A DNA stretch of 12,437 bases. Origin: Alphaproteobacteria bacterium. Its GTDB lineage: Bacteria; Pseudomonadota; Alphaproteobacteria; Micavibrionales; Micavibrionaceae. The stretch is taken from the NCBI GenBank assembly GCA_023301785.1, contig JALZUF010000250.1:1-12437 (forward strand), read 5' to 3'. The notes beneath the pieces are model-generated. The model searched no databases, had not been told where the DNA came from, and saw nothing but the letters and a program-made list of their open reading frames with translations. Numbering within the stretch: position 1 is the first letter of the stretch; each line of letters begins with the position of its first letter. Shown in pieces: positions 7,712 to 12,437 of this stretch. The position numbers and the translations under genes were made by a program.

Positions 7712-7767
7712 TTTGACCCGTACCCTTCATTTAACCCGTTGAAATAATTGAGTTGTTCTTCCCCATT

Positions 7768-7795
7768 AATATAATACCATGGTATTCGTTACCAA
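7768..7795 (-). promoter_or_regulatory. Candidate promoter upstream of the 993-aa RTX gene
   Basis: On the minus strand TTGGTA (7795-7790, four of six matches to the -35 consensus) is followed after 16 nt by TATATT (7773-7768, five of six to the -10). Upstream DNA to 7850 is extremely AT-rich with A/T tracts, resembling an UP element. Predicted initiation near 7760 leaves a leader of about 50 nt before the TTG start. Confidence 0.4.
7773..7786. promoter_or_regulatory. Perfect 14-bp palindrome, likely operator
   Basis: AATACCATGGTATT is a perfect palindrome lying within the proposed spacer between -35 and -10, touching the -10. A second partial dyad overlaps it: GGTA-ACGAA-TACC. A dimeric regulator bound here would block or remodel the promoter. 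The regulator is not identifiable from the site. Confidence 0.45.
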
Positions 7796-7877
7796 ATTAT
7801 GAATAAAATTTTATATAAATTAATATTTTAACTTTTTTGGTGATTTTATAGAGAAATATGAGGATTTTACCTGTTTA

Positions 7878-10800
7878 TTAGGTAATTATGCTGCCGTTTG
7901 CTAATAACGCGGCTTCATCTAGGTTTGTTAGACCATTGATTTGACCTACATTTGAGAAGCTTACACCGCCAGCGGCGCCGTCACTATCGACCTGGATACG
8001 TGTATTAGCACCAGAATTTGTGAAACGTAAAAATTCTGCGATGTTATCTGTTGCTGAATCAAAGCCAACGAGAAGATCACTGATATCAATGGCATCTCCC
8101 TCATTCGCATTAAAATTATTAATTTGATCTAAATTCGTGTAAGCACTGGCCGCTTCAAATACAAAGATATCGGCATCCGTACTGCCAAAAAGTTCATCTG
8201 TTCCCGCACCACCTGAAATGATGTTGGTTGTACCACTTGGGGTCGCAACCTCTTGCTCAATCCATGTAATGTCATCGAAGAAAATATCTGTAATTTCATC
8301 TGCGGCATTCTTACTCGTTAAATACCCACCAAGGTTTAGCGTATGATTACCCGTTGCAAGTACACCAAAATCAATAGTTGTTGTAACCCAACCAGAAGAA
8401 TCAATGCCACCACCGTTACCATTACCATTAATAAAAGCACCTAAGACGAACGAACCACCACCATCAAGATTATAGAAGGCCGTTGACTGTTCACCTGCTT
8501 CAAAATTTTCCCCATGATCAACTCTATGTGTGACCTGAACGTAAACATTACTTGTGGCTGACGTCTTATTAAACACTTGACTAATAACGTTGGACATATC
8601 TGTTGCTGCAACAGCATCAACACCCCCCAAAGTTACTTGGTATGCACCATTAGCAAGACCACCCTCAGTTGTCGTTCTTACACCACTTGAATAAGCCCCC
8701 GATCCAAGACCAAAGAAATCATTAATCTCAGTATAGCCATCTAAGTTTGTTGCAAAATCAGCATAACTTGAGAAAACCGTTCCAGATGCGGCACTAGACG
8801 CTGCGTGATCTGCAATACTACTGCCGTAGATATCATCATTACCAATACCGCCAGACAATGTATCAGAACCAATACCGCCGAATATATTATCATTGCTATC
8901 TGAACCGACGATTGTTTCATCACCCGTTGAGCCAAAGAGGTTACTGCCACCTGACATTTGAAGGCCTGAAAAATCATAACCCTGCCCCGCAAGGGTCAAA
9001 ACATCAAACCCATTCGTATCTATACGAAGAATATCTGTAAATGTATTTGCTAAATTAAAAAACGAGTCAGCAAGCAGCTCAACTGTGTCATTGCCACCGA
9101 CGCCACCATTATATACATCGCCTAAACTTTCCGTGCCAGAAACATAGAAAAAATCAGTACCGCCGCCACCGTTTAGAATATCTGCTCCAGCACCACCGTG
9201 TATTTCATCACTTGCCTCAGTACCAGTAATTGTTTCAATGCCGGTGCTTCCACGAATAATACTATTTCCGCTAACTAAAAATCCATTAAAGTCTACTGTA
9301 CCATTTAGGGTGACTAAAATTTCATTTCCTTGAAACACCAAACGCTCCATGTTTGAAAAATTCACGGTCGCATCAAAAAACGCATCAGACTCTATATAAA
9401 AAGAATCACTACCGTCACCACCATCAATCGTATCCCCTAAGAAATCTGTTCCACCACCGTAAATACGGTCATCTTGTGTACCTGCATCTATATTGTCTAT
9501 TCCAGCACCGCCGTAAATCTCGTCAAAACCTTGTCCACCTATAATAGTGTCATTGCCATCGCCGCCAAATAAATCATCGTTACTCGTTCCGCCATCAAGT
9601 ATGTCGTTTCCTAAACCGCCAAATAACTGGTCGATACCACCACCTCCTGAAAGCACATCATCACCCTGACCGCCAGTGATATTATCCCCTGCGTTTGCTG
9701 TGCTAATGATAAAGCCTTCTGTTTGTGCTGATAAGTCCAATGTAATCACTGAGCTTACTGCTGTATAGTCAATCTCTTCTAGGCCAATAATAGAGCCATC
9801 TGTTGCCGCAAGAACATTCAAATCTGTTGCAACAGAAGTAAAACGAATAACGTCTGTTCCTATATCAAAGTTCACACCGCCAGCACCATAAATAAGAGAA
9901 TTAAATTGCGCGCCCGTGATGGTAAGATCATCGTTACCCGTTGAGCCTGTTAAAAATCCATTCTCTGCATTGGTGACAACTGGCAGACCTAGCCCAGTTA
10001 CATCTTGTATACCATTGGCTTGAACGCGGCTGTTATCTGTTCCGCCACCTAGATTAATAGATGAGAACGCAAGTGCTTGTTGAATTGTGTAAGTCACATC
10101 ATCATTGCCAGAAGATCCTGTCAGATTTTCAATTTCTGTGATTGTGCCTGTTGTGAAATCAACCGTTGTCGCATTGGTCAATATAATTTCATCGCCAGCT
10201 GTTTCATCCGTAGAACCACCATCTATTAATTCGCCAGCTTCAAAATCACCATTGGCCAAATTAAAGATATCATCACCAACTTCTCCATACATGATGTCAA
10301 CACCTGTGCCACCTGTAATAGTGTCGTCTTCAAGAAGAAAATCACCAGCATCGTTTTGATCACCGTAAATGGTGTCATTGCCAGCACCACCATCAATTAT
10401 ATCATTGCCAGCACCACCTAAGATGAAATCATCACCATCTCCTGCCGAAATTGTGTCCGCAAATATCCCACCATCTACGAAATCATCACCTGCACCTGCA
10501 TCAACAGTATCACTACCATTATTGGCATAAATTATATCATTACCAGATCCTGTTGTAATAGTATCGTCTTCAACATTTATATCGCTTCCATAAACTGTAA
10601 AGCCTTCTATTTGCCCACTTAAATCAATTATTACAGCGGCCGCAGCAGATGAAGCATCAATTTCTTCAAGCCCAACAATAGAACCATCTGTTGTACCAAG
10701 AAAATTAAGATTAGTAGATGTCGATGTCAAATTGAGGATATCCGTACCTGTATCAAAGTCGATAATACCTGCACCGTAAATAAGTGCATCTAATTGAGCA

Positions 10801-12437
10801 CCCGTAATGGTTAAATCATCATTTCCTGTTGAGCCTGTTAAAAATCCATTCTCTGCATTGGTTACAACTGGCAGGCCTAGCCCAGTTACATCTTGCACCC
10901 CATTAGCTTGAACACGGCTGTTATCTGTTCCACCACCCAGGTTGATCGATGAAAACGCAAGTGCTTGTTGAATTGTATAGGTAACATCGTCATTGCCACT
11001 GCTTCCCACTAAATTTTCAACCGTTGTGATAGAGCCAGTAGAGAAATCAATAGTCGTTGCGTTTGTTAAAACAATTTCATCTGTACCAACACCACCATCA
11101 ATAATCTCACCCACTTCAAAATCACCATTAGCAAGATTAATGGTATCGTTACCGCCACCACCATAAATGCGATCTACCCCTGTTCCACCTGTCAATGTGT
11201 CGTCGCCACCAGCCACAACACCATCACCATCTGTGTCATATATAATTATATTTTTGAAAAATGTTTCACTATCTTGTAGGCCAATATCATCGTCAGCAAA
11301 CAATGTTAAGTAATCAAAGTTTCCAGTGTAGAAATTCCCAACATCAATCGTAAAATGTACCCAGTCGGTACCAGAATAAGTATCAAATGTAGTGTTACCG
11401 TAACCTTGCACGCCATGAACTTTGAAGTTTTGACCTGAACTAGTTCCTTGGCTCGCATCATTATCGAAACCGATACCTTGAATATCCCCTTCTATAGTCG
11501 AGCGAAAATCAAATTCAAGGATAGTGCTAGCCGTAATATCATAATCAACAAAAACACGTTTCCAATTATTACCTGTGAAGCTAACACCATTCTCAATTAA
11601 AGAAAATGAACCCACGTTTTGATTATCTTGAAAAGCGTCGTAAACTTCTATTGCTGTTAAATCTACAAATTCACCATCTCCAAAAACAACATCATCACCG
11701 CTTCCTGCAATAATAACATCGTCGCCTTCGCCGCCATATAAACGATCATCACCATTCTGACCAAAGAGTGTGTCATTACCAGCGCCGCCGTAGACATTGT
11801 CCTCATCATTACCGCCAAGTAGGACATCAATCCCCTCACCACCATTAATGATGTCATCGCCATTTTCACCAAAAATTCGATCGTTGCCATCACCACCATC
11901 TAGGGTGTCGTCACCGTCTTGACCAATGATTGTATCATTGCCATCACCGCCATCAACGATGTCATTACCACTAAACGTATAAATACTATCATCACCAGCA
12001 CCACCGAATACAGTGTCATTCCCTTCACCAGAAAATACTAAATCACCACCATCACCAGCATCAATGATATCATCGCCGCCGTAGCTATAGATGTGATCAG
12101 ATCCTGCGCCGCTATTAATAATATCGTTCGCATTATCATCAAACATTAATCCTGCGTTCCATTCAATAACGTAGCCATGGCTTTCGGTTTCATTGCGATC
12201 AAACGCGTTTGCTGCGTTTGTTAAGATCCCGTGGTCTTGTCCAGCACCGGCATCATTAGGGTCACCAGTACGCCATATATCGTACATATTATTTAGAACA
12301 ACACCGCCAGCCGCGCCCTGCCAAAAAGCAACACCAGCCTCTATTCCATCACGCCAGAACCAGTCACCTTCGTTGTTTTCATCTGTAGCACCAATCCAAC
12401 TTTCTGCACCGCCAGTCAGACCAAAAACGTAATTAAT
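7878..12437 (-). CDS. Giant type I-secreted RTX protein with lectin-like and beta-sandwich domains (5' end beyond the window)
   Basis: 1,519 codons are visible and the frame is open through base 12437, so the N-terminus lies outside. The first in-window ATG (12287) is internal: the codons before it read SWIGATDENNEGDWFWRDG, a lectin-fold motif that continues after it. In order of translation: C-type-lectin-like domain (12143-12437) with GDPNDAGAGQDHGIL and YVIEWNAG; RTX block (11670-12140); a beta-sandwich insert (11238-11669); a DTDGDG calcium loop; two copies of a long module (10599-11204 and 9711-10328) with RTX repeats between; RTX (9453-9686); two shorter related modules (8825-9452); a second sandwich-like domain (8247-8816); then the secretion signal (7881-8171). 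No cysteine is seen and no catalytic motif is recognised. It is probably an extracellular glycan-binding or matrix protein exported by an ABC type I system. It ends TAA at 7878, 166 bp before the next RTX gene. Confidence 0.92.
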   Translation of the reverse strand: MNYVFGLTGGAESWIGATDENNEGDWFWRDGIEAGVAFWQGAAGGVVLNNMYDIWRTGDPNDAGAGQDHGILTNAANAFDRNETESHGYVIEWNAGLMFDDNANDIINSGAGSDHIYSYGGDDIIDAGDGGDLVFSGEGNDTVFGGAGDDSIYTFSGNDIVDGGDGNDTIIGQDGDDTLDGGDGNDRIFGENGDDIINGGEGIDVLLGGNDEDNVYGGAGNDTLFGQNGDDRLYGGEGDDVIIAGSGDDVVFGDGEFVDLTAIEVYDAFQDNQNVGSFSLIENGVSFTGNNWKRVFVDYDITASTILEFDFRSTIEGDIQGIGFDNDASQGTSSGQNFKVHGVQGYGNTTFDTYSGTDWVHFTIDVGNFYTGNFDYLTLFADDDIGLQDSETFFKNIIIYDTDGDGVVAGGDDTLTGGTGVDRIYGGGGNDTINLANGDFEVGEIIDGGVGTDEIVLTNATTIDFSTGSITTVENLVGSSGNDDVTYTIQQALAFSSINLGGGTDNSRVQANGVQDVTGLGLPVVTNAENGFLTGSTGNDDLTITGAQLDALIYGAGIIDFDTGTDILNLTSTSTNLNFLGTTDGSIVGLEEIDASSAAAAVIIDLSGQIEGFTVYGSDINVEDDTITTGSGNDIIYANNGSDTVDAGAGDDFVDGGIFADTISAGDGDDFILGGAGNDIIDGGAGNDTIYGDQNDAGDFLLEDDTITGGTGVDIMYGEVGDDIFNLANGDFEAGELIDGGSTDETAGDEIILTNATTVDFTTGTITEIENLTGSSGNDDVTYTIQQALAFSSINLGGGTDNSRVQANGIQDVTGLGLPVVTNAENGFLTGSTGNDDLTITGAQFNSLIYGAGGVNFDIGTDVIRFTSVATDLNVLAATDGSIIGLEEIDYTAVSSVITLDLSAQTEGFIISTANAGDNITGGQGDDVLSGGGGIDQLFGGLGNDILDGGTSNDDLFGGDGNDTIIGGQGFDEIYGGAGIDNIDAGTQDDRIYGGGTDFLGDTIDGGDGSDSFYIESDAFFDATVNFSNMERLVFQGNEILVTLNGTVDFNGFLVSGNSIIRGSTGIETITGTEASDEIHGGAGADILNGGGGTDFFYVSGTESLGDVYNGGVGGNDTVELLADSFFNLANTFTDILRIDTNGFDVLTLAGQGYDFSGLQMSGGSNLFGSTGDETIVGSDSNDNIFGGIGSDTLSGGIGNDDIYGSSIADHAASSAASGTVFSSYADFATNLDGYTEINDFFGLGSGAYSSGVRTTTEGGLANGAYQVTLGGVDAVAATDMSNVISQVFNKTSATSNVYVQVTHRVDHGENFEAGEQSTAFYNLDGGGSFVLGAFINGNGNGGGIDSSGWVTTTIDFGVLATGNHTLNLGGYLTSKNAADEITDIFFDDITWIEQEVATPSGTTNIISGGAGTDELFGSTDADIFVFEAASAYTNLDQINNFNANEGDAIDISDLLVGFDSATDNIAEFLRFTNSGANTRIQVDSDGAAGGVSFSNVGQINGLTNLDEAALLANGSIIT
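7881..8171 (-). other. C-terminal type I secretion target domain of the giant RTX protein
   Basis: The last 97 residues read DIFVFEAASAYTNLDQINNF, GDAIDISDLLVG, then VGQINGLTNLDEAALLANGS. They are closely related to the end of the neighbouring RTX protein, so both should be recognised by the same exporter. Confidence 0.85.
8247..8816 (-). other. Unassigned beta-sandwich-like domain in the giant RTX protein
   Basis: About 190 residues without RTX character. They begin FSSYADFATNLDGYTEINDF and include YVQVTHRVDHGENFEAGEQS, STAFYNLDGGGSFVLGAFIN, a Gly/Asn-rich loop, WVTTTIDFGVLATGNHTLNL and the closing strand ITDIFFDDITWIEQE. The alternating hydrophobic strands and the final D(I/D)xW strand suggest a jelly-roll carbohydrate-binding type fold. 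I do not recognise the family. Confidence 0.45.
8825..9452 (-). repeat. Two tandem modules of about 100 residues in the giant RTX protein
   Basis: Each copy has a FF(D/N) strand region, a hydrophobic LVF/ILRID strand, V(D/Y)FxG(F/L), a SGGS/SGNS turn, (F/R)GSTGxETI and then RTX nonapeptides: ESDAFFDATVNFSNMERLVF with FNGFLVSGNSIIRGSTGIET against LADSFFNLANTFTDILRIDT with FSGLQMSGGSNLFGSTGDET. They are diverged copies of one unit. Confidence 0.6.
9711..10328 (-). repeat. Long duplicated module, copy 2
   Basis: It starts DDTITGGTGVD, contains FNLANGDFEAGELIDGG, IENLTGSSGNDDVTYTIQQA, the conserved core through LTITGAQ, and GSIIGLEEID, ending near SAQTEGF. It corresponds to copy 1 at 10599-11204, with a four-codon insertion (GGSTDETAGDE against GGVGTDE). 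The core (9908-10108) is about 88% identical to copy 1 in DNA by eye. Confidence 0.9.
10599..11204 (-). repeat. Long duplicated module, copy 1
   Basis: It starts DDTLTGGTGVD, then INLANGDFEVGEIIDGG, VENLVGSSGNDDVTYTIQQA, a core containing NSRVQANGVQDVTGLGLPVV, GSIVGLEEID and SGQIEGF. Offset to copy 2 is 876 bp at the start and 888 bp in the core. The unit with its trailing RTX repeats has about 292 codons. Confidence 0.9.
11199..11237 (-). other. EF-hand-like DxDGDG calcium loop
   Basis: DTDGDGVVAGGDD directly follows the beta-sandwich insert and precedes the first long module. Aspartates at loop positions 1, 3, 5 and 12 fit an EF-hand or dockerin-type loop. It probably fixes the hinge between the sandwich and the beta-roll when calcium is bound outside the cell. 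Confidence 0.5.
11238..11669 (-). other. Beta-sandwich-like insert of unknown class in the giant RTX protein
   Basis: About 144 residues: VYDAFQDNQNVGSFSLIENG, NWKRVFVDYDITASTILEFD, FRSTIEGDIQGIGFDND, KVHGVQGYG, YSGTDWVHFTIDVGNFYTGN, YLTLFADDD and FFKNIIIYD. The strand order, the E(G/I)xIxGIGFDND motif and the W-x-x-FTIDVG-x-YTG motif look like carbohydrate-binding jelly rolls found on secreted polysaccharide-acting proteins. I cannot name the family. Confidence 0.5.
11670..12140 (-). repeat. RTX nonapeptide array, about 16-17 units
   Basis: After the lectin-like domain come DDNANDIINSG and then consecutive GGxGxDxhx units, for example GGDGNDRIFGENGDDIINGG and GGAGNDTLFGQNGDDRLYGG, ending GDGEF before the sandwich insert. 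A calcium-binding parallel beta-roll is expected. Confidence 0.93.
12143..12437 (-). other. C-type-lectin-like domain at the window edge (partial)
   Basis: The visible part is INYVFGLTGGAESWIGATDE, GDWFWRDGIEAGVAFWQGAA, MYDIWRTGDPNDAGAGQDHG and YVIEWNAG. It keeps a DPN tripeptide where animal lectins have EPN or QPN, followed by QDH, so a calcium and sugar site is plausible. It is related to the two domains in the neighbouring RTX protein. Confidence 0.72.

Noticed and set aside
7803..7814. ATAAAATTTTAT palindrome as an operator or terminator
   Set aside because: It is pure A/T in an AT-rich stretch, so self-complementarity is likely by chance.
10105..10359. Plus-strand open frame of 84 codons inside the giant RTX gene
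   Set aside because: It lies antisense to well-conserved RTX repeats, its composition (Pro/Ser/Val rich) is what reversed Gly/Asp repeat codons give, and no family is recognisable.
12285..12287. ATG at 12287 as the start of the giant RTX gene
   Set aside because: The frame is open upstream to the window edge and encodes the first half of a lectin-like domain, so this methionine is internal.

Overview
The window looks like an accessory surface-polysaccharide and surface-protein locus from a Gram-negative bacterium. Type I secretion-type RTX proteins, a WbaP-family initiating phosphoglycosyltransferase and a moderately AT-rich base composition fit a proteobacterium. An aquatic alphaproteobacterium is my best guess, but nothing in the sequence fixes the taxon. 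All complete genes lie on the minus strand, so they are transcribed from right to left.

Right part (7878-12437 and 4730-7711): two giant RTX proteins. The first is cut by the window edge; its frame stays open to base 12437, and the methionine at 12287 is internal, inside a C-type-lectin-like domain. It carries several glycine/aspartate nonapeptide blocks, a long duplicated module (offset about 880 bp), two beta-sandwich-like inserts and a C-terminal type I secretion signal. The second (993 aa) begins with a CBM60-like carbohydrate-binding domain. It continues with an RTX block of about 250 residues, two related lectin-like domains separated by RTX repeats, and a C-terminal secretion signal closely related to that of the first. 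I see no cysteine in either protein. The 166-bp gap between them holds a candidate promoter with a perfect 14-bp palindrome in its spacer.

Left part (122-4657): a tight four-gene polysaccharide operon. In order of transcription it encodes a polyprenyl-phosphate hexose-1-phosphate transferase, a GT4 glycosyltransferase (stop and start abutting), a Wzx-like flippase (overlapping start) and a hexapeptide-repeat acyltransferase (ATGA overlap). The 72-bp gap upstream holds a good -35 element and a 30-bp near-perfect inverted repeat, whose 3' arm contains the only ribosome-binding-like sequence for the first gene. The first 72 bases read on the plus strand as the end of a convergent gene with a poly-glutamate tail.

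The genes suggest a joint system, by inference. The operon starts, extends, acylates and exports a lipid-linked glycan, and the neighbouring secreted proteins with sugar-binding domains could bind it or another glycan as matrix or adhesin proteins. No polymerase, chain-length regulator or type I exporter is present, so those must be encoded elsewhere. No RNA genes, insertion sequences or CRISPR arrays were seen.
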